This document shows positions 1-8,997 of a DNA stretch of 37,918 nucleotides, in pieces. Location: positions 1 through 37,918 of the forward strand of contig CAZCUD010000023.1 of NCBI GenBank assembly GCA_964501785.1. The letters are read 5' to 3'. How positions within the stretch are numbered: the stretch's first letter is position 1; the number at the start of each line of letters is the position of its first letter. The translations under genes and the position numbers were made by a program. The notes beneath the pieces were generated by a model. The model did no database searches and was not told the origin of the DNA. It saw only the letters and a list, made by a program, of their open reading frames with translations. Origin of the DNA: DATBSK01 sp964501785 (GTDB taxonomy: Bacteria; Actinomycetota; Acidimicrobiia; IMCC26256; PALSA-555).

Positions 1-143
1 CCGACCTCCTCGGGCGCCTCGCCCGCGGCCGCGCCCTGTGGAAGATCGCCGGCCGTACCGCGGTCGTCCAACACCGCATCGCCGCCCACGAGACCGGCTG
101 GTGCGACACCGACACCCGCATGCGACCGACCACGTCCTCATGA
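1..143 (+). CDS. C-terminal fragment of a probable conjugation ATPase (VirB4/TraC-like)
   Basis: An open frame enters from the left edge (codons in phase with base 3) and stops with TGA at 141-143, leaving 46 residues. The visible tail contains GRALWKIAGRTAVVQH followed by a DTDTRM motif. From memory this resembles the end of conjugation-associated ATPases of actinobacterial integrative elements, where a similar 'ALW..G.R...V.H......DTD..M' pattern closes the protein. The stop overlaps the ATG of the next gene (ATGA at 140-143), so the two are probably translationally coupled in one transfer operon. The frame is convincing. The family is inferred from a short tail plus context, and another transfer ATPase is possible. 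Confidence 0.5.
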   Translation, partial: DLLGRLARGRALWKIAGRTAVVQHRIAAHETGWCDTDTRMRPTTSS

Positions 144-1210
144 CTGTGCGCGACTCGCGGGTCGATCGCGACGAGCTCCTTGCCCGCACCGACCTGGCAG
201 CGCTCGCTGACGAGCTGCTCGGCGCCCACCGCGGCGCGGGTGCACTAGCCCGCTGGCCCTGCCCGTCGCATCAACCTCAGACGGGCCGCACACCGCCGGT
301 GTCGATGTTCACCGGCCACCGCGGCGAGCAACGCTGGCACTGCCACGCCTGCGGCGCGGGCGGCACCGCCATCGACCTCCTCATCGCCGCCCGCGGCCTC
401 AACGTCCGCGACGCCTTCGCAAACCTGGCCAACCACACGCGCACCCAACCTCGGGTCGCGCCGCGTCCAGCGCCGGCACCGGCACCGAATGCCGACCGCG
501 CAATCGCCGAACACGTCGACCGCTGCGCCCACCTCCTCTGGACAACCCAAGGCCAACCCGTGCGCGCGTGGCTGCACGCACGCGGCTTCACCGACACCAC
601 CCTGCGCCACCACCACATCGGCACCGACCCCGGCCCCGAAGTCCTGCCGCGCGCCGCGGGGCTGCCCCGACAGGGCCACGCCGCGATCCTCCCCGTCCAC
701 GACGACGGCCGCGCGGTGTACTTCCAAGCCCGCTACCTCCACCCCGACCGCGCCGGCAGCCGCAAATACGACAACCCTTCTGCCCGACTCGCCCCCAACC
801 CCCGACTCGCGAGCTTTGAGCCGCCAGCGTCAGCGCGCTCCGGTGCGGTGTTCGTGTGCGAAGGGATCCCCGACGCGCTCAGCATCGCCCAAGCCGGCCA
901 CCACGCCGTCGCGCTTCTCGGCGTCGGCCTCGCCGCCCACACCATCGCTCAGCGACTCGCCGTCACCCATCCGGATGCGCCCCTACGCATCGCGTTCGAC
1001 ACCGACCCCCGCGGCATCGACGCCCGCGACACGCTCGTCGACGAGCTCTCCGACCTCGAGCACCCCGACTACGCCACAGTCGAGCTTCCCGCCGGCGTCA
1101 CCGACATCAACGAATGGCTCCGCCTCGACCCGAACACCTTCGCCGCGCACCTCGACCATGCATCAGCACCCAGTCAGGCGCGCGACCTCGCGATCGAACT
1201 CCACCGCTAA
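140..1210 (+). CDS. CHC2 zinc-finger / Toprim primase-like protein
   Basis: This is a 356-residue protein of the DnaG-like primase type found on plasmids and conjugative elements. Near residues 40-75 it has a CHC2-type zinc finger (CPSH, then CHAC about 32 residues later) followed by GGTAIDLL. A Toprim fold follows, with the acidic residue in VFVCEGIPDAL and the DxD-type motif in IAFDTDPRG. Together these bind metal for primer synthesis on single-stranded DNA. The ATG at 140 is preferred over an upstream in-frame ATG at 38 because it overlaps the previous stop (ATGA) and because the conserved part begins shortly after it. It likely primes the complementary strand after transfer or supports element replication. 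It converges on the relaxase gene with only 22 bases between the stops. The family call is strong; the role in transfer is inferred. Confidence 0.85.
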   Translation: MTVRDSRVDRDELLARTDLAALADELLGAHRGAGALARWPCPSHQPQTGRTPPVSMFTGHRGEQRWHCHACGAGGTAIDLLIAARGLNVRDAFANLANHTRTQPRVAPRPAPAPAPNADRAIAEHVDRCAHLLWTTQGQPVRAWLHARGFTDTTLRHHHIGTDPGPEVLPRAAGLPRQGHAAILPVHDDGRAVYFQARYLHPDRAGSRKYDNPSARLAPNPRLASFEPPASARSGAVFVCEGIPDALSIAQAGHHAVALLGVGLAAHTIAQRLAVTHPDAPLRIAFDTDPRGIDARDTLVDELSDLEHPDYATVELPAGVTDINEWLRLDPNTFAAHLDHASAPSQARDLAIELHR

Positions 1211-1232
1211 CCGGTCGACCGGCGAACGCCGG

Positions 1233-4226
1233 TCACCGTGCGAGGTCGTGTGCGACCACCATGGCCTCCGGCACCAGCCCCGCCTCGGGAGCAGCCGCCA
1301 CCACGGTTCGGTCGTCGTTGAAGCGAGTGAGCAGCGTCGGGTCCTGCTCGATCGCTAGGCACTCGTCGCGATGGCTTCGCGCCTCTCGGGCGAGCACCTG
1401 GAGTCCGCTCTCGACGTCGCGCACGACCGGCGCGTGCGCAGCGTCTTCCGGGTCCGGTGTCGTGTCGGTGGCGGTGTAGATGCGCACGTCGTCGCGACCG
1501 CGGCTCACGCCCACATACAAGCCGGCCGGAGTCGTCGACGCGCCGACCAACAACCGCGCTGTCGCGAACGTGGCGCCCTGTGCCGCGTGGGACGTCAAGG
1601 CGTATGAGTGCGTCACGATCCCGCGGACACCGCCGCGGTGCTCGTGCTCGAGGGCGGCGCGCGGCACGAAGATGAGACCCCGGTCCTCGAAGTCGATCCA
1701 CATGCCTGTCTGTCGCTCGTCGATGGCGGTGACCCTTCCGCGGGTGCCGTTGCGGACATGCCGCGCCGGCTCGCCCGGTGGATGTAGGTCTCGCGCAGGG
1801 GCGCGGGCGATGATCTCGTCGCCAGCCTGGAACTCCTGCCCGCCCGCGCGCAGCTGCGGACCGTGAAGCACTCCGATCGACCGCAAGTGCTCGCGGGCGC
1901 GTTGGTTCAGCGCGCGGCGGGTTCGGTGGTCGTCGGTGATCATGCATGCCGTCGCGTCCGCGGCGATTCGATACCGGTCATGGGCCCAGTCGCGGATGAT
2001 CTGGCTATAGGCGTCGGCTCGTGTGTTGGCTTGTGCCACCCGGTCGTCGACCAGGAGACGGTGCAGACCGGCGTCGGTGTCACGCTGGCGCAGCTCATCG
2101 GTGGCGGCGCGCACCTGGATCATGTGCTCACCGGCTTGGCGGTGTGAGCCCGACAGGTGGACGGCGAGATGACCCCAGCGGCGCGCCAACGCCGCGAACG
2201 CGCCGCCTGCCGCGACCGACGAGTGCTGCGCGGGATCACCGACCAGGACCAGTCGTGTGGCGGGCGGGACGCGGTCGAGGAGGCGTGCGAGGTCGATCGT
2301 GCCCACCGCCGAGGCTTCGTCGACGATCAGCACGCCGGGTGCCGCGGCCGGCTCCCTAGGGTGGTCGGCGCGAGCGAGGTAGGCGGCCAGCGTCTCCGAT
2401 CGGATGCCGCTGACGCGTTCGAGGTTCTCGGCCGCGGTGCCCTGCACCGCGACCCCCGCGACGGTGAACCCCGAAATAGCCCACAGGGTCGCGGCCGCGC
2501 GTAGCAGGGTGGTCTTGCCGCTCCCGGCCGCACCAATCACACACTGGACGCGATGCGACGACCGCACGAGCCGCTCCAGCGCATCGCGCTGATGCTCGTC
2601 CAGGCCGCTGCCTGCTGTAAGCGTGTTGATCAGCACGGGATCGGTCTGTGGGTGGAGCGCGCGTACGCCATGGCGAAACGCGTCGAGCACACGACACTCG
2701 GCCTGCACCATCGCCCGCGTCGTGTAGCGCGACTCGACGCCACGGTCACTCGCCGGGTCCGGCGCCAGCTCCAAGACTCGAGGATCGAGCACCAGCCGAT
2801 CCGCGAGGCGTTCCACGGTCCGCGCGTCGGCGCGACCGACCATCGCGTCGGCGAGCGCCTGGATCGCGTCCTGGCGAGTGAACGTCGAGTGCGCGCCGGT
2901 CAACCCGTCATGACCCAATAGGCGATCAAACCACCACGCGAGCTCTCTCGTTGAGGGCGATGACGACGGGGCATGCCCGAAGCAGTGGGCATGGTCGACC
3001 GCATCGAAGCCGGCCGCGTCGAGGCGCACTGCCCATTCACGGGCCAGCACGTCGAGGGACTCGACGTGCTTGGGGGCACGAGTCCACAGCGACACGGCTT
3101 GGCGATTCTTCGCGCTCGACACCCCCAGCGCATCGGCGGTGGCGTCGATCTCGCTGCGGCGCGTGCTCATCGCCTCGATCGCACTCGCCGGGACCCCCTC
3201 GATCTCGGCGATGCCGCTGCGCACCATGCGCCACCGAACTCCGAGGCGGGCGGCGAGCTCGACTCGCAGCTGCGCGCCCGCCAGGTAGGCCGCGGTCTTC
3301 GCATGCGTGAGCAGATCGCGGCCGTTGAGCGCACGCGCCGAGCCATCAGGGCGCCGGGTCGTGTTGGCGACGACGACATGAGTGTGCAGCTGCGGATCCG
3401 CTGCCCGCGACGTCAGGTGCACGAACGCGGCGCCGGTCAGACCATCGCCCGCTACTCGACGCGCCGATCGGCCGGTGAAGGTGGCGTGGCGCTCCAGATA
3501 GCCCAGGCCCGCGTCGACGGCGCACGCGAAAGCGTCGGTGATCACCTCACGGGTCGCCGGGTCGGCTCCCGCCCACAACAGGCTGACCGATTTGGGGACC
3601 GAGAAGGTCACGTCGTAGCCGATCACCACGCTGGGCTGACGGCGACTCGACGCGAAGCGCAACAGCTCGTCGCGCGTGACCCGCCACCGGCCGTCCTCAC
3701 CTTGGTGCGCGATCAGGAACAGCCGCGAGCCCATGACCGCCCCCAGCGTCTTGGCGTCGCCGCCGGTGCGGACCAGCAAGCTCCGCGTCTTGCCAGCCAG
3801 CTTGCGCAGATACCGATCCGACACGCCCACCAGCGTGGCGGCCTCCTGAAACGTGTACGCCGACTGGTCCCACCCGACGTCACTCGCAGGCTCGCGAGGA
3901 GATCCGTTGCTGCCGGGGCACGGCTGGGGGAGCGAGGGTCGAGTCAACGGCGCACCGCTGCGGGGGTCCTCCCCGCGCAGCAGCGCCTCCAGGTCCTCGC
4001 GCGCGACCACACCATCGAGAGCGAAGGCCGCTCGGCCGGTGCCGATCCAACGGCCCGGCCCCTCGGGCGTTCGATCCACGAAGTAGCCGCCGACCGGTGA
4101 CCGACCGCGGTTCTCTGTCGACGGGAGGGAGGTCTGGCGAGAGCCCATGACGTAGTCGACCGAGGCCGCCGCGGCGCGGGCGCCGGCCCCGATCGGAGCG
4201 CGCAGCACGGTCACGACCGCCCGCAC
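1233..4226 (-). CDS. MobF-type relaxase with C-terminal RecD-like helicase (TraA/TrwC-like)
   Basis: This 997-residue protein should nick the origin of transfer and unwind the transferred strand. The N-terminal region has a Tyr near the start (VDYVMG) that could be the DNA-linking residue. A PEGPGRWIGTG segment typical of actinobacterial MobF relaxases follows, then the metal-binding histidine motif DPQLHTHVVV near residue 278. The C-terminal helicase has Walker A GAAGSGKTT near 565, the DExx box LIVDEAS near 634, VLVGDPAQ, a HRQ motif, and late motifs SHAAQG and VGVSRGRDD. The start is uncertain: GTG codons at 4226 and 4214 follow purine-rich sequence. An upstream ATG at 4415 would add a low-complexity tail and run into the divergent gene's control region, so it was not used. 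It is transcribed divergently from the regulator at 4448. Confidence 0.88.
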   Translation of the reverse strand: MRAVVTVLRAPIGAGARAAAASVDYVMGSRQTSLPSTENRGRSPVGGYFVDRTPEGPGRWIGTGRAAFALDGVVAREDLEALLRGEDPRSGAPLTRPSLPQPCPGSNGSPREPASDVGWDQSAYTFQEAATLVGVSDRYLRKLAGKTRSLLVRTGGDAKTLGAVMGSRLFLIAHQGEDGRWRVTRDELLRFASSRRQPSVVIGYDVTFSVPKSVSLLWAGADPATREVITDAFACAVDAGLGYLERHATFTGRSARRVAGDGLTGAAFVHLTSRAADPQLHTHVVVANTTRRPDGSARALNGRDLLTHAKTAAYLAGAQLRVELAARLGVRWRMVRSGIAEIEGVPASAIEAMSTRRSEIDATADALGVSSAKNRQAVSLWTRAPKHVESLDVLAREWAVRLDAAGFDAVDHAHCFGHAPSSSPSTRELAWWFDRLLGHDGLTGAHSTFTRQDAIQALADAMVGRADARTVERLADRLVLDPRVLELAPDPASDRGVESRYTTRAMVQAECRVLDAFRHGVRALHPQTDPVLINTLTAGSGLDEHQRDALERLVRSSHRVQCVIGAAGSGKTTLLRAAATLWAISGFTVAGVAVQGTAAENLERVSGIRSETLAAYLARADHPREPAAAPGVLIVDEASAVGTIDLARLLDRVPPATRLVLVGDPAQHSSVAAGGAFAALARRWGHLAVHLSGSHRQAGEHMIQVRAATDELRQRDTDAGLHRLLVDDRVAQANTRADAYSQIIRDWAHDRYRIAADATACMITDDHRTRRALNQRAREHLRSIGVLHGPQLRAGGQEFQAGDEIIARAPARDLHPPGEPARHVRNGTRGRVTAIDERQTGMWIDFEDRGLIFVPRAALEHEHRGGVRGIVTHSYALTSHAAQGATFATARLLVGASTTPAGLYVGVSRGRDDVRIYTATDTTPDPEDAAHAPVVRDVESGLQVLAREARSHRDECLAIEQDPTLLTRFNDDRTVVAAAPEAGLVPEAMVVAHDLAR

Positions 4227-4263
4227 GACCCCGCCGATCCCCTCATACCTGCGGCGTCGGCCG

Positions 4264-4407
4264 TGTGATGACCGCGTGCAGTGCTTGTGATGAGTTGCCG
4301 TCGCGGCGCCCCGCGCGCCTGTGAGGCGCCCGGGATGTGCGCCCTGACTACTCCCAGCAGAAATCTCGCGATGGGGATCGCGACTGTGAGCGTGAGTGTG
4401 AGCGCCG
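4264..4407. promoter_or_regulatory. Candidate oriT / shared control region between relaxase and regulator
   Basis: The 221-bp gap between the divergent relaxase and regulator genes holds two copies of TGTGATGA at 4264-4271 and 4286-4293, exactly 22 bp apart. It also holds a perfect inverted repeat, TCGCGAT-GGGG-ATCGCGA, at 4366-4383. Directly after that come two copies of TGTGAGCG separated by four bases (about 4385-4404). Phased direct repeats plus an inverted repeat beside a relaxase gene are what MobF origins of transfer and their auto-regulated promoters look like. No nick site can be assigned by eye, so this remains a candidate. Confidence 0.4.
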
Positions 4408-4447
4408 CGTCGCATCCTCCTGGTCCCCCAGACCGTGGAGGTCCCCG

Positions 4448-5158
4448 ATGTCTGCTCGACTCTTCGCCGCCCTCGACACCGAGTGGGAGCTGCTCGGTTC
4501 GAGCCGTCCCGCCCGCCAGGCGACTCGCCGCTGGCGCAACGACCCGGCCCTCAGCTGCTTCTCGAAGCTCGAGGACCTCATCGAGGCCGTGCGCGGCGCG
4601 GGTGACGCCGAGGCCATCGATCAGATCCTCGTCGCGCTCGTCCGCCGTGCCCCCCACGACGACGTCGCCGCCCGGACCCTGCTCCAGGCGATCCTGCCCG
4701 GCCTGTTCAACGTCGCTCGCCGCATCGGCCACGGTCGCATCGACGACGACCTCGAAAGCGACGTCGTCGCCGAGGCGATGAGCCGCATCCGCACCTACCC
4801 GCTGGCGCGACGTCCCCGCGCGATCGCCGCCAACATCACCTGGGACGTCTTCGGACGCCTCCACCGCGCCCGCACCCGCAGCGCCAAGCTCACCATCGAA
4901 CCCACCGACACCATTCCCACTCCCCGCCCCCACGTCGGCGCCGATGAGCTGGACGCGGCGGTCGAGCTGCGCTGTCTCATCACCCAGGCCCTGCGCTCGG
5001 GCCGGCTCCGCGAACCCGACGCTCGCCTGCTCGTGGCCATCTCGCTCGAGCACGACACCCTGCGACGCCGCGCCGAACGCGAAGGAATTGCCTACGCCGC
5101 GATGAACGAGCGGTGGCGACGCGCCCGCAACCGACTCCGTCTCGCGGTCGCAGCCTGA
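4448..5158 (+). CDS. Sigma-factor-like regulatory protein of the element
   Basis: This 236-residue protein starts at ATG 4448, preceded by GGAGG with a six-base spacing; an earlier in-frame ATG at 4337 lacks this. The middle (about residues 95-140) is helical and rich in D/E and R, with DDDLESDVVAEAM and then IAANITWDVFGRLHRAR, recalling sigma-70 region 2. The end (about 165-235) has LREPDARLLVAISLEHDTLRRRAEREGIAY and then RWRRARNRLRLAVA, recalling a region-4 helix-turn-helix. No family can be named from sequence alone. Its place between the relaxase and the coupling protein suggests it controls transfer genes or binds oriT. The coupling-protein gene follows after 48 bases, probably in the same transcript. 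Confidence 0.75.
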   Translation: MSARLFAALDTEWELLGSSRPARQATRRWRNDPALSCFSKLEDLIEAVRGAGDAEAIDQILVALVRRAPHDDVAARTLLQAILPGLFNVARRIGHGRIDDDLESDVVAEAMSRIRTYPLARRPRAIAANITWDVFGRLHRARTRSAKLTIEPTDTIPTPRPHVGADELDAAVELRCLITQALRSGRLREPDARLLVAISLEHDTLRRRAEREGIAYAAMNERWRRARNRLRLAVAA

Positions 5159-5206
5159 CTCCATGTCCCAACAACGCACCGGCCGCCCGCCAACCCACAC
5201 AACCCG

Positions 5207-6685
5207 ATGAGCCCAAGCCAATGGGCGATCGCGATCGCGGCGACAGCCCTGCTCATCGTCGCCACAGCCACCAGGGGCGCCTCGTGGTCGAGACCACGCC
5301 GGCGACTCGGGGTCAGTGCCTCGGCGCGCCTCGCACGCCGCTCCGACCTGCGGCCACTCGCGGCGCGCCGCTCGCGCCTCTCGGGACGCTTCGTCCTCGG
5401 CCGCTGGCACCACACACTGCTCGCCACCGAAGCCACCACCCGCCGCCGACGCATCAACCGGAGGCCGCCGGCGCGGACCAGCGTGGCGATCGTCGGACCC
5501 ACCCGCTGCGGCAAGACCGCCGCCGCCATCACGGGCATCCTCGAATGGGACGGACCGGCCATCCTCAGCTCGGTCAAGACCGACCTCATGAGCGCCACCA
5601 TCGGCTGGCGCCGCACCCTCGGTGACGTCCGCGTCTTCGACCCCACCGATTCGACCGGCACACCCACCGCGGGATGGTCACCACTGCGCGGTGCCACGAC
5701 CATCACCGGCGCCCAGCAAGCCGCCCGCGCGCTCATCGACACCGGACCCCGAAGCGGCGTCGACGACGTCGACTTCTTCACCCGCCTCGCCGAACAGCTC
5801 CTCTGGCCGCTCCTCTACCTAGCCGCGACCAACGGCGCCACCATGCGCGACGTCATCCGCTGGACCCAACACCAGACCTCACCCGAGGAACCCGGCACCG
5901 ACCTCGCCCACTACACCCGCACCGTCACCGACCGAGGACGCGACGCCTGCCACGCCCTCTACGGGATCTGGGCGCTCGATCGACGAACCCGAGCCAGCGC
6001 CTACGCCACCGCGCAAACCGTCCTCGGCGCCTGGACCGACCCCGGCGTCGCCGACGCCAGCGACTACGAAGACATCGACCTCACCTGGCTCCTCGACGGC
6101 ACCAACACCCTCTACATCTGCGCGCCCTTGCATCACCAACAGCGACTCGCCCCCGTGTTCGGCGGACTCCTGGGCGACCTGATCAACCAGGCCTACGAGC
6201 ACGTGAACCGCACCAACCAGCCGTTGCGACCAACCCTGATCGTGCTCGACGAGGCCGCCAACACCCCGACGCGCTGGCTGCCCCACGTCGCGAGTACCTG
6301 CGCGGGCATCGGACTGCTCCTCGTCACCGTCTGGCAATCCAAAGCCCAGCTCGACGCCGCGTACGGGACCCTCGCCGACTCGGTGCTGACCAACCACGCC
6401 ACCAAGCTCATCTTCTCTGGCGCGTCCGATCTCCCGACCCTCGACTACGTCGCGCGGCTCCTCGGCGACGAAGAGATTCCCCGGCGGTCAACCACTCGCG
6501 ACCGCTACCACCAACCCAGCATCACGACCGCCACCGGCCAAACCGTCATGCTCCCCGCGCATGTCCTGCGCCAAGCAGCCCCGGGCCGCGCGCTACTTAT
6601 CCACAACACGCTGCCGCCCGCCCACGTCCGCAGCCACCCCTACTACCGCGACCGCAGACTCATCACACGCGCCCGCACGCCGTGA
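5207..6685 (+). CDS. TraG/VirD4-type conjugative coupling ATPase
   Basis: This 492-residue protein of the TraG/TraD/VirD4 coupling family links the relaxase-DNA complex to the transfer channel at the membrane. It begins with a hydrophobic segment (WAIAIAATALLIVATAT) that should anchor it. It then carries Walker A GPTRCGKT near residue 99, the conserved SSVKTDL just after it, and Walker B LIVLDEAANTP near 344. The VTVWQSKAQLDAAYG and KLIFSG segments are typical of the motor domain. It has one clear membrane segment at most, which fits the short actinobacterial versions. The ATG at 5207 lies 48 bases after the regulator's stop. No genes follow in the same direction; the next 554 bases are non-coding. 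Confidence 0.88.
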   Translation: MSPSQWAIAIAATALLIVATATRGASWSRPRRRLGVSASARLARRSDLRPLAARRSRLSGRFVLGRWHHTLLATEATTRRRRINRRPPARTSVAIVGPTRCGKTAAAITGILEWDGPAILSSVKTDLMSATIGWRRTLGDVRVFDPTDSTGTPTAGWSPLRGATTITGAQQAARALIDTGPRSGVDDVDFFTRLAEQLLWPLLYLAATNGATMRDVIRWTQHQTSPEEPGTDLAHYTRTVTDRGRDACHALYGIWALDRRTRASAYATAQTVLGAWTDPGVADASDYEDIDLTWLLDGTNTLYICAPLHHQQRLAPVFGGLLGDLINQAYEHVNRTNQPLRPTLIVLDEAANTPTRWLPHVASTCAGIGLLLVTVWQSKAQLDAAYGTLADSVLTNHATKLIFSGASDLPTLDYVARLLGDEEIPRRSTTRDRYHQPSITTATGQTVMLPAHVLRQAAPGRALLIHNTLPPAHVRSHPYYRDRRLITRARTP

Positions 6686-6863
6686 GTAGTGGCTTCCGGC
6701 CCTTGGATGAGCACTGCACTGCCGGAGCTATTCGACATGCATTTCCACAAGGGCTCTGATCGCGCGAACCAATTCTCGGGCGGCACGGCTGTCATGAAGC
6801 CGTACTCGATGCGCTCACAAAGCCAGAGACATCCGCACACATCACAGACGCGCTCACACCCGC

Positions 6864-6892
6864 GCCGGTTCCGCCCGAAGGGCGGAACCGGC
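6864..6892. repeat. Perfect 13-bp hairpin, copy 1
   Basis: GCCGGTTCCGCCC and its exact reverse complement flank a GAA loop. No T-run follows on either side, so it is not a textbook terminator. It is followed by GCATTTGTGCATCG, a motif that reappears after hairpin copy 2. Confidence 0.75.
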
Positions 6893-7136
6893 ATTTGTGC
6901 ATCGCCTGTGATGAGGGTCGCGGTGAGGGGTGGAGGTTCGGATCGATGGATGCGATCGATTCCCTTCCTGATGGGGGACGGATGCCGGATCATGCTCGGA
7001 GTGTGCGAGCTGGTGATCCCTGCTGGCGTCCCTGATGGAGTCCGCGACGCGGTTCCACCCGCGCCCGCGGAGACTGGGGATCCGAGTCCGGCAGGTCCTG
7101 AGGTCCGCGCGGACCGTGTGTCCGAGTCCCACGCGA

Positions 7137-7165
7137 GCACGTCCCGCCGGAAGGGCGGGACGTGC
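7137..7165. repeat. Perfect 12-bp hairpin, copy 2
   Basis: GCACGTCCCGCC and its exact reverse complement flank GGAAG. GCAGCTGTGCATCG overlaps and follows the right arm, matching the sequence after copy 1. The hairpin core shares CCGCC(C/G)GAAGGGCGG with copy 1 although the stem bases outside differ compensatorily, which suggests the fold is conserved. Confidence 0.7.
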
Positions 7166-7239
7166 AGCTGTGCATCGGGTGGGCTCGGTGGATCGCGGGC
7201 GGTGGTGTCGCGAGCATCGTGAGGTCGCGATGGCTGCTT

Positions 7240-8967
7240 CTACTTGTCGACGCGGTCCAAGTATTGCTTGTCGACTTGGAGTTCCTCGCTGAGGTCGCCG
7301 AGCCAATGGGTGAAGATCGATCCCCGCTGCAAGGTCCCCCCATAGCGATTGCATGACAAGAGGGTCACGCTCTTGCGAGCCCGGGTCAAGGCGACGATGA
7401 GTTGACAGATTTCGATCTCGGTCGGGCGGGCGTTCCTGAGCGGGAACGAACCTTCGTTCATTCCCACGAGGAAGACGTGTGCAGCTTCAAGTCCCTTCGA
7501 CGTCATCATGTTGGCGAAGAGGACAGACGGTGCGTCGGGGACGGCATTAAGGACGGCGCGTTGATCCTCGACCGGTGGACGCTCCCGCAGGCCGATCGCA
7601 ACAGCAATGTCGGCCCAACGCAAGCCGGTGGCTCTCTCGAGGAGATCACGTTCGTCGTCGTCCGGGTCCTCGCCACTCGCCCTTAGGCGCTGCAGCAGTG
7701 CGAGAACTGCGAGGCGCTGCTCGAGATACTCGTGATCGATCAAGTCAACGAGCTCGGCGCCGGTCGTCAGAGCCTCGCGCACCCAGTCGTGCCAACCGGA
7801 TGGCTGATCGAAGTGCAGGAGGATTCTCCACCCGAGGCGTGATCGATCGTTCCGGCGGAGTAGCTGGTATCCGTCGATGGCCGCGACGTCGTGGCGCGGC
7901 CGTGTCTTCATGTAGAGGTTCGGAAAGCCCTGTGATGCGAGAAGCGCAAAGACTCTGTCGGTGTGCTGCTTCTTCCCGATCACGAGAACGGTCGGGTAGT
8001 CCTTGGCGCGCGACTCGGCGATCTCCTCGGCATCGATCCGGCCGATCGCATTCGCGATATAGCGAGCCATGTATGGCGTCTTCTTGCTATCGACACTGCA
8101 TCTGGCATGCACGAGCGTCGGATATCGCTCGCCTTCAGCGCGCTTCTCTGGCAGGTAGCAGATGTAGGGCTTGTCCACCCGGTCTTGAAGGAGTCCGGCC
8201 GACTGCGCCGCGGCGACAACTGCGCGCGTAGCCGCCACAACCACAGCAGTGCATCGACTACAGAACGGCAATGTGAACGGCTTGAAGCGAGTATCGGAAA
8301 CGAGGTCGCGGATGAAGCTCGCTGAGGCATGCTTGAAGCCGTAGAGCGCTTGGTCGTCGTCGCCGACGATCAGGACCGGGCTGACCTTGGCAAGACACTC
8401 GATCAAGTCGACTTCGAGTCGACTGAAGTCCTGGTACTCGTCGACCACGATCTGGCCGTATCGAGGTATGAGCGTCGGGTCGCGCTCGAGCGCGTCAACG
8501 ACTCGATAGACCGAGTCCGTGTGACCCACCACGTCGTAGTAGTCGCCGCTCCGAAGCACATCGCCAACGAGGTCGAGATCCTGACGATTCATGAAGGCGC
8601 GCTGGAGATCGGCATCGGTCACGGCACGGTCGAAGAGGAGGAGATCGCCTTCGTAGATCTGTTCGATCGGCGGGTAGTAGGTGACAGCGCGGGAGACGCC
8701 CGGCACGTCGGTGGAAAGGAGGAGCTTCTTCGCAAACCCATGAAACGAGTACGCGACGTCCTGTCCAAGCGCTCGCTCAAGGTCCTCCACGAGTGCAACG
8801 AGGAACGTCATTGCCAGGGAAGGCCCTTGGGTCTGGTCAATCAGGCGCTGGAATGTGTAGGACTTGCCCGTGCCAGGGCCGGCGACGATGACCTTATGGT
8901 GTGACTCGTCGTCCAGGATCAGGGAGAGCGCACGTGCGCGTTCCTGCTCGAGTTCATCGTCAGTCAT
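7240..8967 (-). CDS. UvrD/Rep-like superfamily 1 DNA helicase
   Basis: This 575-residue protein is a DNA-dependent ATPase of the UvrD/Rep/PcrA class. It shows Walker A AGPGTGKSYTF (about residues 29-39), motif II VVDEYQDFSRLE, motif III-like VGDDDQALYGFKHAS, then C-terminal TSKGLEAAHVFLVGMNEGSFP and QLIVALTRARKSV (motifs V and VI). It is shorter than housekeeping UvrD (about 700 residues or more), which suggests reduced accessory subdomains. Compact UvrD-like helicases of this size occur in phage-defence loci such as Gabija, but no OLD/Toprim nuclease partner lies next to it, so that name is not used. The ATG at 8967 lies six bases after CAGATT, so it may be leaderless. It is divergent from a small membrane protein gene 30 bases away. 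Confidence 0.85.
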   Translation of the reverse strand: MTDDELEQERARALSLILDDESHHKVIVAGPGTGKSYTFQRLIDQTQGPSLAMTFLVALVEDLERALGQDVAYSFHGFAKKLLLSTDVPGVSRAVTYYPPIEQIYEGDLLLFDRAVTDADLQRAFMNRQDLDLVGDVLRSGDYYDVVGHTDSVYRVVDALERDPTLIPRYGQIVVDEYQDFSRLEVDLIECLAKVSPVLIVGDDDQALYGFKHASASFIRDLVSDTRFKPFTLPFCSRCTAVVVAATRAVVAAAQSAGLLQDRVDKPYICYLPEKRAEGERYPTLVHARCSVDSKKTPYMARYIANAIGRIDAEEIAESRAKDYPTVLVIGKKQHTDRVFALLASQGFPNLYMKTRPRHDVAAIDGYQLLRRNDRSRLGWRILLHFDQPSGWHDWVREALTTGAELVDLIDHEYLEQRLAVLALLQRLRASGEDPDDDERDLLERATGLRWADIAVAIGLRERPPVEDQRAVLNAVPDAPSVLFANMMTSKGLEAAHVFLVGMNEGSFPLRNARPTEIEICQLIVALTRARKSVTLLSCNRYGGTLQRGSIFTHWLGDLSEELQVDKQYLDRVDK

Positions 8968-8997
8968 AGTGCGAATCTGAGAGGCGTAGGGGAAGCG

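Larger units (their letters stand above)
6686..7239. other. Non-coding stretch with two hairpins and a repeated motif
   Basis: No convincing gene is seen here. Open frames on both strands lack start signals and recognisable content. The stretch separates the transfer genes from the defence-like cargo and contains two strong perfect hairpins (6864-6892 and 7137-7165), 273 bp apart. Each is followed by a version of GCANNTGTGCATCG. It may be an origin, a junction left by an earlier insertion, or a region encoding structured RNA; the sequence does not decide. Confidence 0.6.

Noticed and set aside
4337..4447. Upstream extension of the sigma-like regulator to the ATG at 4337
   Set aside because: The extension covers the repeat-rich control region, while the ATG at 4448 has a well-placed GGAGG.
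6686..7239. Cys-containing short frames (for example one with CERVCDVCGC on the minus strand)
   Set aside because: The Cys cluster is eye-catching, but the frame lacks a plausible start and runs through both hairpins; left as non-coding.
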